Source: JAXGXQ01 sp040772685 (GTDB lineage Bacteria > Bacillota > Clostridia > Saccharofermentanales > UBA5734). Taken from it: a DNA stretch of 64,000 bases. Made by a program: the position numbers and the translations under genes. The notes beneath the pieces were generated by a model. That model was not told the origin of the DNA. It saw only the letters and a program-made list of their open reading frames with translations, and ran no database searches. The stretch spans positions 253,636 through 317,635 of the forward strand of contig JAXGXQ010000002.1 of the NCBI GenBank assembly GCA_040772685.1. Reading direction: 5' to 3'. Shown in pieces: positions 1-10,300 of the stretch; the first letter of the stretch is position 1, and every line of letters starts with the position of its first letter.

Positions 1-1381
1 ATCCTACGACAAGTTGATCCTTTCGCCCGGAGCTGAGCCAAAGCGTCCGCCGCTTCCGGGAATTGATCTGCCAGGCATTTACAAGCTTAGGACTATCCCG
101 GACACAGATAAAATCCACGCTGCTGTCACCCAACAGAATGCTAAAAGCGCCGTGATTATCGGCGGCGGCTTTATTGGTGTTGAGCTGGCTGAAAATCTGC
201 GCGAACGTGGCCTTGAGGTTACCATCGTTGAATTTACCGATCAGCTGGTGGCATCGCTCGACCGCGAAATGGCGGTCTTCTTGCATGTCAAAGCTCGCGA
301 GCAAGGCATAAAGCTGCTTTTTAATGCTGGTGCTGCCAGCTTCAATGCATTGCCCGACAGTCGCCTCGAGGTACACTTGACTAATAACGAAAGTCTCACT
401 GCTGATATGGTGGTTTTGAGTATAGGTGTTTCACCCGACAGCCGTTTGGCACGTGATGCAGGCCTTGAACTTGGTCTGGGCGGCAGTATTAAAGTAGATG
501 AATACTTGTTTACATCTGACCCTGATATCCTCGCGGTTGGTGATGCCATAGAAGTAACGAACCTGGTCAACGACCAGCAGACGCTGATTCCCTTAGCCGG
601 ACCGGCCAATAAACAGGGCCGGATAGCTGCTGCAAATGCACTGGGTGCCAAGGTTTCTTTTACCGGAGTCCAGGGCACATCAGTATTAAAACTGTTTGAC
701 CTTACAGCCGCTTCAACTGGCTTAAACGAAAAACTGCTGAAGCGCAGCAATATGCCTTACGAAAAAGTCTATATTCATCCCTTGAATCATGCCGGTTATT
801 ATCCGGGTGGCACTCAGATGGCGATGAAGCTGTTGTTCGACCCTCAAAAGGGCATAATTCTTGGGGCTCAGGCAGTCGGCATCGACGGGGTGGATAAAAG
901 AATCGATGTAATCGCAACGGCTCAGCGCCTGGGCGGCACTGTATTTGACCTGGAGGAGCTGGAGCTGGCTTACGCGCCGCCTTTTTCATCTGCCAAGGAT
1001 CCGGTTAATATGCTTGGCTTCACTGCTGCGAATGTAATAAAAGGCGATGTAAAGCAGTTCCATTATCACGACGTTGACGGACTTGATTTGGCAAAGGTGA
1101 CGTTGCTGGACGTTCGTTCACCTTATGAATACGCGCTTGGTACAATTCGCGAAGCGCTCAACATCAATGTTGATGATCTGCGGCAGCGTCTGACTGAAAT
1201 CCCCAAAGAAAAGCCTGTTTATATTTTCTGTCAGGTTGGGTTACGCGGGTATCTGGCAGCGCGCATTTTATCGCAGAATGGTTTCAGCGACGTTTATAAC
1301 CTCAGCGGTGGGTACCGGTTGTATCAGATGCAGCTGCATGAACAGCAGGTAGACAGTCCTTGTGATTGTGTAGGCAATTAG
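1..1381 (+). CDS. CoA-disulfide reductase-like FAD/NAD(P)H oxidoreductase with C-terminal rhodanese domain (5' truncated by window)
   Basis: The reading frame is open from the first bases, and the visible protein begins YDKLILSPGA, a stretch that lies inside the FAD domain of pyridine nucleotide-disulfide oxidoreductases, so the true start and the N-terminal redox cysteine are outside the window. Visible order: NAD(P)H-binding motif VIIGGGFIGVE, second FAD motif ending in AVGDA, a dimerisation domain, then a rhodanese domain of about 95 residues with the loop CQVGLRG carrying the candidate sulfur-transfer Cys. Family members with this architecture reduce CoA disulfide or persulfides/polysulfide with NAD(P)H in the cytoplasm. 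This suggests thiol or sulfane-sulfur metabolism in an anaerobe; the exact substrate is inferred. The next gene, ppk2, starts 39 bases downstream behind its own good ribosome binding site. Confidence 0.85.
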   Translation, partial: SYDKLILSPGAEPKRPPLPGIDLPGIYKLRTIPDTDKIHAAVTQQNAKSAVIIGGGFIGVELAENLRERGLEVTIVEFTDQLVASLDREMAVFLHVKAREQGIKLLFNAGAASFNALPDSRLEVHLTNNESLTADMVVLSIGVSPDSRLARDAGLELGLGGSIKVDEYLFTSDPDILAVGDAIEVTNLVNDQQTLIPLAGPANKQGRIAAANALGAKVSFTGVQGTSVLKLFDLTAASTGLNEKLLKRSNMPYEKVYIHPLNHAGYYPGGTQMAMKLLFDPQKGIILGAQAVGIDGVDKRIDVIATAQRLGGTVFDLEELELAYAPPFSSAKDPVNMLGFTAANVIKGDVKQFHYHDVDGLDLAKVTLLDVRSPYEYALGTIREALNINVDDLRQRLTEIPKEKPVYIFCQVGLRGYLAARILSQNGFSDVYNLSGGYRLYQMQLHEQQVDSPCDCVGN

Positions 1382-1420
1382 CGCTAAGAACGAGCGCCAA
1401 CGCAGAAAAGGAGACGCGGC

Positions 1421-2314
1421 ATGGATCTTGCGAAATATCGGGTCACTGACGGCAAGGATTTTAAACTGAAACAACATGATACCAACGATCGCGGTACTTA
1501 TTCAGGGAAAAAAGAGGCCATTGAACCATTGGCTGCAAACCTGGAACTGTTGCAAGAACTGCAGGATAAGCTCTATGCCCACAACCAGTATGGTGTTTTA
1601 GTGATTCTGCAGGCTATGGACGCCGCCGGCAAAGACGGCGCGATTAAGCATGTTATGAGCGGCTTTAATCCACAAGGTGTGCTGGTTAAGGCTTTTAAGA
1701 CACCTTCCGTTGAAGAGCTGGATCACGATTACCTTTGGCGCAGCTTCCCCTGGCTGCCTGCTTATGGCAACATCACGATTTTTAACCGCTCCTATTATGA
1801 AGATGTCCTGGTAGTCAAAGTTCATAATCTGCTGCCTGCTGCCAAACAGACAACCAGCGATGGCAGTCCGGATATCTGGAAACTGCGTTATCGCCAAATA
1901 CGCGATCTGGAGCGCTACTTAACCGAAAACGGGATAATCGTCGTGAAACTTTTTCTGAATATCTCAAGGGATGAGCAAGGCGAGCGTTTGCTTGCACGTA
2001 TAGATGAGCCAGATAAAAACTGGAAGTTTTCAGCCGCGGATGTGCATGAACGCCAATTTTGGGACGATTACATGGATACCTATGAAGAAATGATTCAGGG
2101 CACTGCAACGGAAATGGCACCTTGGTACATTATTCCTGCGGACCGCAAATGGTTTTCGCGTCTGCTGATTTCAGAAATTCTGGTTCAAACGCTGCAAAAA
2201 CTGCCTCTGGCGTATCCGGAGGTAACAGATGAAGCACGTGCCGCTATGGTTACTTACCGTAAAATGCTGCTTGAAGAGGGTAAGGATCTACCTTCTGGCG
2301 GCGTATTGCAGTGA
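1421..2314 (+). CDS. ppk2: Polyphosphate kinase 2 family protein (PPK2)
   Basis: A 297-residue cytoplasmic protein of the PPK2 family, which uses polyphosphate to phosphorylate nucleoside mono- or diphosphates. The P-loop-like Walker A region is at about residues 65-73 (QAMDAAGKDG) and the Walker B region at about 121-130 (FNRSYYEDVL), both PPK2 hallmarks. The length fits the single-domain class. The start is supported by AAGGAG seven bases before the ATG. The 3' end overlaps the convergent Nudix gene by 27 bases. Whether it prefers AMP, ADP or GDP cannot be read from the sequence by eye. Confidence 0.9.
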   Translation: MDLAKYRVTDGKDFKLKQHDTNDRGTYSGKKEAIEPLAANLELLQELQDKLYAHNQYGVLVILQAMDAAGKDGAIKHVMSGFNPQGVLVKAFKTPSVEELDHDYLWRSFPWLPAYGNITIFNRSYYEDVLVVKVHNLLPAAKQTTSDGSPDIWKLRYRQIRDLERYLTENGIIVVKLFLNISRDEQGERLLARIDEPDKNWKFSAADVHERQFWDDYMDTYEEMIQGTATEMAPWYIIPADRKWFSRLLISEILVQTLQKLPLAYPEVTDEARAAMVTYRKMLLEEGKDLPSGGVLQ

Positions 2315-3151
2315 CTCGTCAGCACCTTCACGGAACCACTGGATCATACGGCCGGCGATGCTGGTTGTGTTTGGGATGTCGGGCAGATTATCGCGGCTAA
2401 ACCAGTCGGCGTCATCAATTTCAACCCCATCAACCTTAATTTCGCCGTCAGCGTACTCGCAAACAAAACCAACCATCAGCGAATCAGGGAAGGGCCAGGA
2501 CTGGCTGGCGAAGTAACGCAGGTTTTTAACCCGGATACTGACTTCTTCGAAAACTTCACGTTCGATGGTATCCTCAAATTCCTCGCCTGGCTCCATAAAG
2601 CCAGCAATTACACTATAGCGGTTAGCCGGGAAATTCCGGTTGTGGGCCAGCAGGATTCTATCGTCGCGGATGATGGCTGTAATTATTGCGGGTGAAATCC
2701 GTGGATAAATTACGTTACCACAAGTACCGCATTTTTTTGCTCTTTCATCCTCTTTCCAACTAGTAGGTTTACCGCAGCTGCCACAGAAACGGCTTTGCCT
2801 GTCCCAATGCAGAATCTGGGCGGCCCGCCCCGCCAGCATGAACATGTCATCGTCAATATCCGCTGCCAGAGCCCGCAAATTAACAAATTCATAACCTGCG
2901 GGCAACTCAATCATTTGTCCGACATCGAGGGTAAAGCAATCGTCGTCATCGAAGGTGCCGAGGTAATGGCGTTCTTCCGGCAAGCCGGCAATGCCTTCTA
3001 CACTGGTTCTGTATGGAACCTGAGGGCCGACCGCTGTCTGCCGGACCAGCAGCAGGTTTTTGTAAAAAATGAACCAGCGTTCGGGCCGATCACCCTCCGG
3101 CTGGTGGATATATGCAGAAGAGTAGTGATTGTATATGCTTTTGCCTCTCAT
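2288..3151 (-). CDS. nudC: NudC-type NAD(H) pyrophosphatase / RNA deNADding Nudix hydrolase
   Basis: A 287-residue Nudix hydrolase. A zinc ribbon is formed by C123xxC126 and C141xxC144. The Nudix box occupies about residues 184-206 (G-x5-E-x7-REV-x-EE) and is followed by the NudC signature SQSWPFP at 216-222. The family cleaves NADH to NMNH and AMP, and removes NAD caps from RNA. The start ATG is preceded by GGAAAGG. A TATAAT hexamer on the minus strand at 3191-3196 could be its -10, but no good -35 is visible. The stop overlaps the convergent ppk2 gene by 27 bases. Confidence 0.9.
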   Translation of the reverse strand: MRGKSIYNHYSSAYIHQPEGDRPERWFIFYKNLLLVRQTAVGPQVPYRTSVEGIAGLPEERHYLGTFDDDDCFTLDVGQMIELPAGYEFVNLRALAADIDDDMFMLAGRAAQILHWDRQSRFCGSCGKPTSWKEDERAKKCGTCGNVIYPRISPAIITAIIRDDRILLAHNRNFPANRYSVIAGFMEPGEEFEDTIEREVFEEVSIRVKNLRYFASQSWPFPDSLMVGFVCEYADGEIKVDGVEIDDADWFSRDNLPDIPNTTSIAGRMIQWFREGADESLQYAARR

Positions 3152-3231
3152 GATTTTACCTTTCCAGTTTCGATCATTTGAACTTAAGATATTATAGCTT
3201 TGATTGCCACTTAAATCACCGGCATCTTCAG

Positions 3232-3663
3232 CTAAATAATCAAAACCGGAGAGTTAGCATTGACAAGAACTTTATGCGCAACGCTGCCCAGAATCAGGCG
3301 ACGCAAGGTTCCCATGCCGTATGATCCCATGACGATCAGATCAACTTCATTTTCGTCTGCATAATTGATAATCTCTGTGGCTGGGTCACCTTCCAGCGAA
3401 ACTAGTTTTACCCTGTAATCATCAAAATCGGGAATCACAGCGCGGGCTGTTTCCAGAATTTTTCGCGAATGAGCGCGCATCTCTTTCAGGACATTGCTCT
3501 CCACAAAACTCCGCTCAAAATCAAGATAAGTGCGCATTGCGGGCATATCGTACACATTCAGGATAACCAGGCGGGCCTGAGAGAAATCGGCCATTTCTCT
3601 GGCTTTATGAACCGCGCTTACAGTGCAATCACCGCCATCAACCGGCACCAGTACTATTTTCAT
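3232..3663 (-). CDS. Universal stress protein (UspA family), copy 1
   Basis: A 143-residue single-domain Usp. It starts MKIVLVPVDGG and ends with the ATP-binding signature GSYGMGTLRRLILGSVAHKV (G-x2-G-x9-GS). I place the start at 3663 rather than at an upstream in-frame GTG/ATG because AAGGAGG lies a few bases before this ATG and because the length then equals the neighbouring paralogue exactly. It lies 89 bases downstream of the second usp gene, so the pair looks like a tandem duplication and is probably co-transcribed. The family binds ATP and helps cells survive starvation or stress; the specific role is unknown. Confidence 0.88.
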   Translation of the reverse strand: MKIVLVPVDGGDCTVSAVHKAREMADFSQARLVILNVYDMPAMRTYLDFERSFVESNVLKEMRAHSRKILETARAVIPDFDDYRVKLVSLEGDPATEIINYADENEVDLIVMGSYGMGTLRRLILGSVAHKVLVNANSPVLII

Positions 3664-3752
3664 GTCAAGGCCCTCCTTGAGAGCAACACAGGCGCTCAGG
3701 TTGTAATACAAAGCCTGAACGCCTGTTTTTCGGCAAATCACCACATGGCTGC

Positions 3753-4184
3753 TTAGATAATCATAACCGGGGTTTCCGCCTGGACAACAACCTTATGGGA
3801 AACACTGCCCAGGAAGAACCGCCGGAAAGTACCCATACCGTGTGAACCCATGACAATGAGTTCAACATCGTTCAGCTTGGCATATTCCACAATCCTGTCC
3901 GCCGGGTCGCCTTCCAGCGAAACCAGTTCGATCCGGTCTTCACTGAAGTCCGGAATAAAACTGCGTGCTGTTTCCAGTGTCTTTTTTGAACGTGCACGCA
4001 AATCCTGCAATATATTGTCTTCGCGCTTATCTGTATCAAAATCAAAATATGAACGCAAAGTCGGCATGTCATAAATATTCATAATAATCAGCTTGGCGTT
4101 ATAAAAATCGGCCATTTCGCGGGCTTTGGTAACTGCAAGTTCAGTGCAGTCACTTCCGTCGATTGGAACAAGTATTGTTTTCAT
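3753..4184 (-). CDS. Universal stress protein (UspA family), copy 2
   Basis: A 143-residue paralogue of the preceding Usp, clearly alike along its whole length by eye (shared AREMADF, SLEGDPA and GMGT..R stretches). The ATP-binding loop GSHGMGTFRRFFLGSVSHK is intact. The start is supported by AAGGAG nine bases upstream. A minus-strand TATAAT sits at 4278-4283 and is a plausible -10 for the usp pair, though no convincing -35 is present. The gene follows the glucan synthase gene on the same strand after a gap of 166 bases. Confidence 0.88.
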   Translation of the reverse strand: MKTILVPIDGSDCTELAVTKAREMADFYNAKLIIMNIYDMPTLRSYFDFDTDKREDNILQDLRARSKKTLETARSFIPDFSEDRIELVSLEGDPADRIVEYAKLNDVELIVMGSHGMGTFRRFFLGSVSHKVVVQAETPVMII

Positions 4185-4350
4185 AAAAATTCTCCTTACA
4201 ACTGCTCCTTGCTTAGGTGCTGTTTCCTTATGCCTCGTCAGTCTTTTTCTGCGAATCCTGTCTTCAATAACAATTTCATTATATCGGCTGGCAGCGCGCT
4301 AAGCTGTAATATCTGTAACAGTTGCGACTGCTCAGCTGCTTGGCCAATTG

Positions 4351-7300
4351 TTACTGAAAATCGGATTTAAGAATATCGGCATCGGTTAATCGCACTACAA
4401 CTTCGTGGCGTTTACCGTCGTTGAGCAGGTAAAAGCGATTGTCACTGGCAGCTTGTTTCCCGTCGATTGTCAGTGCTGAAATTCGCTTGCCGGCACCTGT
4501 GGGATTCTCAAAACGAATATTGTAGACTGTGTCGCCGTTGCGGTAATCAACTTCCCAGGCTTTCAGCACAGCCGGGAAAGCCGGTTGCAAGATTAGATGG
4601 TCGCTTTCACGCCTGATCCCGAGCAAAGACTGCAGCATTGCCTGGTAAAGCCAGCCGGAGGAGCCGGTATACCAGCTCCAGCCTCCCTTGCCTGTGAAAG
4701 GCTCGCCAATGTTAATATCAGCCGCAACCACATACGGTTCACGTTCATACCGCATCATGTCGCGTGGTGTCGAAGTGAAGTTAATTGGATTGAGCATGGC
4801 CATCAATTCCCGGGCATCTTTGCCGCGTCCCGCCCTGGCAAAAGCCATCGCCAGCCAGACCGCTGCATGCGTGTACTGACCGCCGTTTTCACGAATCCCC
4901 GGGAAATAACCCCGGATGTAGCCCGGATCGGGATCAGAAACGTTGAAGGGTGGCGTCAGCAGTTGAATAATAGAAACGTCGCGGTGAACCAGATGACGAT
5001 TGGCAGCTTCCAGCGCCTCACTGGTCCGTTCCGGGTTGCCTGCACCGGATAGCACTGACCAGGACTGACTGATTGAGTCGATTTGGCACTCGGCATTGAG
5101 ATGTGAACCCATCGGGCTGCCGTCATCAAACCAGGCACGTTTGTACCAGTGTCCGTCCCAGGCGTGTGTTTCGATATTAACGCGCAATTCTTCGCGTAGG
5201 TTATCAAAGCCGCTGGCGAGATCGTTGTCGCCAAACCGGCGGCAAATCGGGGCGAACCGCTTCAGGACTGTGCAGAGGAACCAACCGAGCCAGACGCTTT
5301 CGCCACGTCCTTCCACGCCGACGCGGTTCATGCCGTCATTCCAGTCACCACCGCCCATGAGCGGGATCCCGTGCGCTCCAAATCTGCTGGCTCGCTCAAT
5401 CGCCCTCAGGCAATGTTCATAGACACTGGCAGATTGTTCGGAGATGCGCGGTGCGAACATCCGTTCATGTTCACCGGGAGCCAATGGCTCACCTTCGATA
5501 AATGGAATCTGTTCTTTCAACAGTGCCAGGGAACCAGTGCGTTCAACATAGGCAGCAACCGCAAATGGCAGCCAGAGCAGGTCGTCAGTGATCAATGTGC
5601 GAACACCGATGCCTGTTTCGTTGTGCCACCAGTGCTGCACGTCTCCTTCGATGAACTGGCGGCTGCAGCACAAGCGGATTTGGTCGGCCGCGTATTCTGG
5701 TGCTGAATGGAGCAGTGCCAAAGTATCTTGCAGCTGGTCTCGGAAACCGAAGGCGCCGCCGCTTTGGTAGAAGGCTGTGCGGGCCATGATCCGGCATGAC
5801 AGAGTTTGGTACAGCAGCCAGCCGTTCAACATTAGATCCATAGCCCGATCATCTGACTTGACCCGGATCTGCCCCAGTTTCTGTTGCCAATAGGCACGAA
5901 CACGCTGTAATTCTGTTTCAGCCTGTTCTGTCTGTTTAAAGCGGGCAGCGACTTGAGCCGCCTCTGCCGCAGTTGATGTCTGTCCCAAGCCAAGGACGAT
6001 TGTCTTGGTCTCATTTGCGCCTATAGTGAAGTCCATTTGAATGGCAGCGCAGGGATCAAGGCCGGCACCTGTAAGATTGCTCAGCTTATCAACCGCGAGT
6101 CCATTTGGGAAGTTGATTGAACTGCCCAAGCCCAGGAAGCCTGTGCGGTCGCCCGTATAGCTGGTGATCGGTTCACTGCCGAAGAGGAAAGCCACAGGCT
6201 GTTTATCTTCCGGCGCGTATACGTTATGTGCCAGGAATAAATCATCATCTGCCGAGTATTTACTGACAATATAGGGTGCTGTCTGTTCCCGCATTACACC
6301 GAGCACCAGTTCCGCATAATGAACCACGGAGAAACTGCGTTCATAATTGCTCGTGTTGTGTAAGGTGAGTAAAGTCAGCTTAAGCGGCGCTTCAGCAGCG
6401 ACAAATACTGTCATTTTCTGTTTAAGCTCCAGGCCTGTATGGGTAAATTCGGAATAACCGAAACCATGACGCACCTGGTAGTCCTTACCGGTACCAGGCT
6501 GCAGCGCCGCCGGTGTTGTGATCGCGCCAGATTCTCTGTCCTTAATGTACACAGCCTCTGAGGCAGGGTCTGTCACAGGGTCGTTTGACCAGGTTGTCAG
6601 TTTGTTTTCCCGGCTGTTGCCGGCCCAGGTATAGCCACCGCCTGTTTCTGAAACCAGGCAACCGAAATCAGGGTTTGCCATTACATTAATCCAGGGTGCC
6701 GGCGTGCTGCGGCCGTTGGCGGGCCAGATCTCATACTCAGTGCCGTCATTGGCAAAACCACCAATACCGTTAAAAAACTCCAGTTGCGGTGCGCTCTGAA
6801 TAAGTCCGCTGTCCGGCAGGAGTGAATGATCCTGGCCGTCAGGCAGCTGAATGATCCGTGCAGCATGTTGGCTGGGGCGTTCAGTTTTGGCTGCGCGCCG
6901 GTCACGATAGATCCCCTTTTGCGGATTGATGACAATTCGTGCCACAGCTGCCAGTAAAGTAGCTTCCTCGTCTGTCATCTGGCTGCGGCGCAGCAGGAAA
7001 AGGCTCGGCTTTTGACTGGCGCCGTTATAAACCTTGAGAATACTGGTCAGATCCTGAATCCGGTTATGCAGCGGTAAAGCGTAGCCTTCTTCTTCTTCAT
7101 TAATTAAAACAAGGTCTACGGCCACAGTTTGCTGGCGCAGGAATTCATAAGCCGCAAGCGCGTCACGGACAACTGCCAGGTCTTCCAGATTACGCACCCG
7201 CATCAGTATTATCGGATCATCACCTGAAATACCAAAGCGCCAGAGACTGCTTTGGCCTAACTTGTTTTTGCGGATGATCGCCTCATCGTCGCGGAAAGCC

Positions 7301-10300
7301 CTGGTCGGATAATACAGCGGGCCAACCATTTCCTGAATGGCGTTATGCAGGCTGGAACTCAAATTTAGATATTTACGTTCCAGCGTGCTGCTGGTCAGTG
7401 CCTGCCGGAAAATATCGTCGTCGTACATCGAACGCTGCAGGCTTTGGCTCAGGTTGCGCGCAGAATCACGGTCGGGACTCCAGGCAGTGATAAAGGATAC
7501 AGAAACAGATTGACCTGCCGGTACGCTAAAGACAGCGCGCAGGCTCATGATCGGGTCATTAGAAAACCCTGAACGCCCGGAAAGTGGCTGGCGGACCCGT
7601 AATGCATGGGGTTGCTGTTTGGTTCCGCCGCGACCCAGGAAGGCTCTGCGGTCGGTCTCAAATTCGACGGGACGCTCAAAAGGCGAACTCGAACGCAGTT
7701 TGTGAAGAACCACGCCGTTCTTTTCATCCGGACTGCGCTGACGGCGACTGGCTAACAATGCGTTATCCTCGCGCAGGTATTCCATTTCCAGGAATAGCTT
7801 ATTGAAGGCGGGATGTGAGGCTTCCGACATAAAGGTATCGTTTACCACTTCCAGATAGCTCGTTGCTTCGAGCAGCACAGACTGGTCACCGTGGTTAGTA
7901 AAGGTCACCCGTCGCAGTTCAAAATCTTCGAGTGGCGATAAAGTCGCTTCTGTAGTTGTGGTTATCAAGCCATCCCGCCGCAGATACTTGACTTTGTCAG
8001 CCGAGAAAATTGCCTCGTAGTGATCGGGGCGCACAATCGTCGGGTAGTAGGTACTACTCCAGAGCTGGTTTGTTTCCAGATTCCGGATATAGATGAATTG
8101 TCCGTGGCTTGAGCCAACACGTTCTGAGCGCCAGCGGTGGATCATGGTGTTGTTGCAGCTACTGAAGCCCTGGCCTTCAGAGGTAAGCATCAGTAAATAG
8201 CGCCCGTTAGAGAGTACATGCGCTTCCGGTGTTTCGGGGTTCAAATCTGTAATACGGCGATCTTCGATTTGCTCTTCCTGATATTCCTGCTGATCGATGT
8301 TAATTGAATAGCCGTAACGAGCGAGCAGAACCAGTACTACAGAACGTTTTTCCTCTAACAGAACCTCGGTCGACTGAACCATCGGTTCTTTGTGGAAACG
8401 GCGCTGCAGATTCCGGTTGTTTAGGAAATTGTTGAGCGACGTCATGATCATGCCCTGGTGGTGGGCCATAAATGTCTGCACCAGTGAATAATTTTGGAGA
8501 GTAGCGGAATTTGGCCGGCTGAAGTCAAGTGCTTCATACATGCCGTAGATGCCTGAAGCGCCTATATCTTTTAAATGACGCAGGTTTGCTATTGCTGCTT
8601 CTGGTTTAATGCCAAGCGCCAGCGCGGTAGCGTATGGAGCTACCACACGGGCAGGCCGCATACTCGACTGCAGACGAAGATACTGCATACCAAAGGCCAT
8701 GTACTGGTAATTAGAATCGACATCAAACATAAAATACTGAGATTCGGAAACACCCCAGGGGATGTCAAATTTTTTGCCGTGCATAATCTGGCGCTGGACA
8801 GCAGCCCGGTTGCTGCGCTCAATCAGCGTGCCGCGGGGAGCGCGCATAATCAGGTTTGGCATCAGGTATTCGAACATGGTGCCACTCCAGGAAACCAGGG
8901 CGGGAACTCCCTTTACAAGGGTAAGCGGACGACCGAGCGAGAACCAGTGTTTCTGTGGCACGTCACCTTTAGCGATGGCCAGGAAGCTGGCTGCGCGGGC
9001 TTCAGATGCGAGCAAATCGTAATGCCCGCTTTCGCTGCTTTGGGTTGAAACGTTATAGCCAATGTGAAACAGCCTGTGTTTTTCATCGTATAAGGGCTTA
9101 AAATCAGCGTGATCGACAATATAGTCAATTTCCATGCAGATGCTGCGGATCAGGTCCATCATGTCCATTGCAGCTGGCTGTTCAAGTTTTGCCAGATCCT
9201 TAAGGCTGAGCTTCACATCTAAGCCTGCAGGCGTGGCGTAAGTTTTGATTATTGTTTGTAATGATTCAGCAAATTTGAGAATGCGTGCTGTGTAGTAAGA
9301 ATCAAGTTCCGGCTGCGCTGCAGCTGCTGTCAGAGATTCGAAAAACTGTTCGCGTTCCTGTTCGTCAGTCAATGAACCCTGGAGCACGTCAGGATCAAGC
9401 CCGCCGGCAGCCAGCGTATCGCGGGCTCCCTGCACCAGGCATTTATTTAGCAACGGTTTTTGCGCCAATTCGAGCAGTCCGTTTTTCAGAGTAATCAATG
9501 AGGTCAGGAAGTTACCACTGTCAACTACGGAAACGTAGTTGGGCCAGACAAGTTCCAAAGTTTGGACAAAGTACCAGTTGTAAAGATGGCCGTTCCATTT
9601 GGGCATCTTCTGAATCGTACGCAGAACATTGTCACAATGTTCGACCAGATCACAAAGGGTGATGTAGCCAAAGTCGCAGGCGCTTAAGGCTGAGAGCAGC
9701 TGCATGCCCAGGTTGGTTGGCGAAGTTTTATCGGCTAGTTTTGGCCCTGGGAATTCCTGGTAGTTATCGGGGCAAAGCCAGTTATTTTCTGCGGTAGAAA
9801 AATCTTCAAAGAAGCGCCAGGTTCTGCGGGCAAGAATCCGTAATTCCTTTTCTTCATTAGTTGGCAGCTGATAGCGGATGGATGTGCGCGGCGGCAGGCT
9901 GACACGCCAGGCAAACCAGGGTGCCGCCAGCCAGAGCAAAGCCTGAACCAACAGCAAGAAAAGGTTAAGACCCCGCAACTGCCAGATAGCCGCTGCACCT
10001 AAAAGGATAGCGGCAGGAAGTGAAGGCAGGAAAAGGCGAATATAGCTGCTGAGGGAATTTTGCAGAGATTTTTCCACTGATTCCGATGTTTGCCATTCCA
10101 ACAGGTAACGATGCGTGATAAACATGCGCACAAGCGTGCGGGTTATCGCATCGAGCGACATCCAGGCCCGGAAAGGCAGAAAGATCACGTAAAGCAGTGC
10201 CTGAATCACTATCAGGCCGGCATTTTCTAATAAAATCTGGTGTGCCACCCGAACCGTGGAGTTTTGTAGTTTTCTGAAGATCGTGTCGGCAAACAGGCTA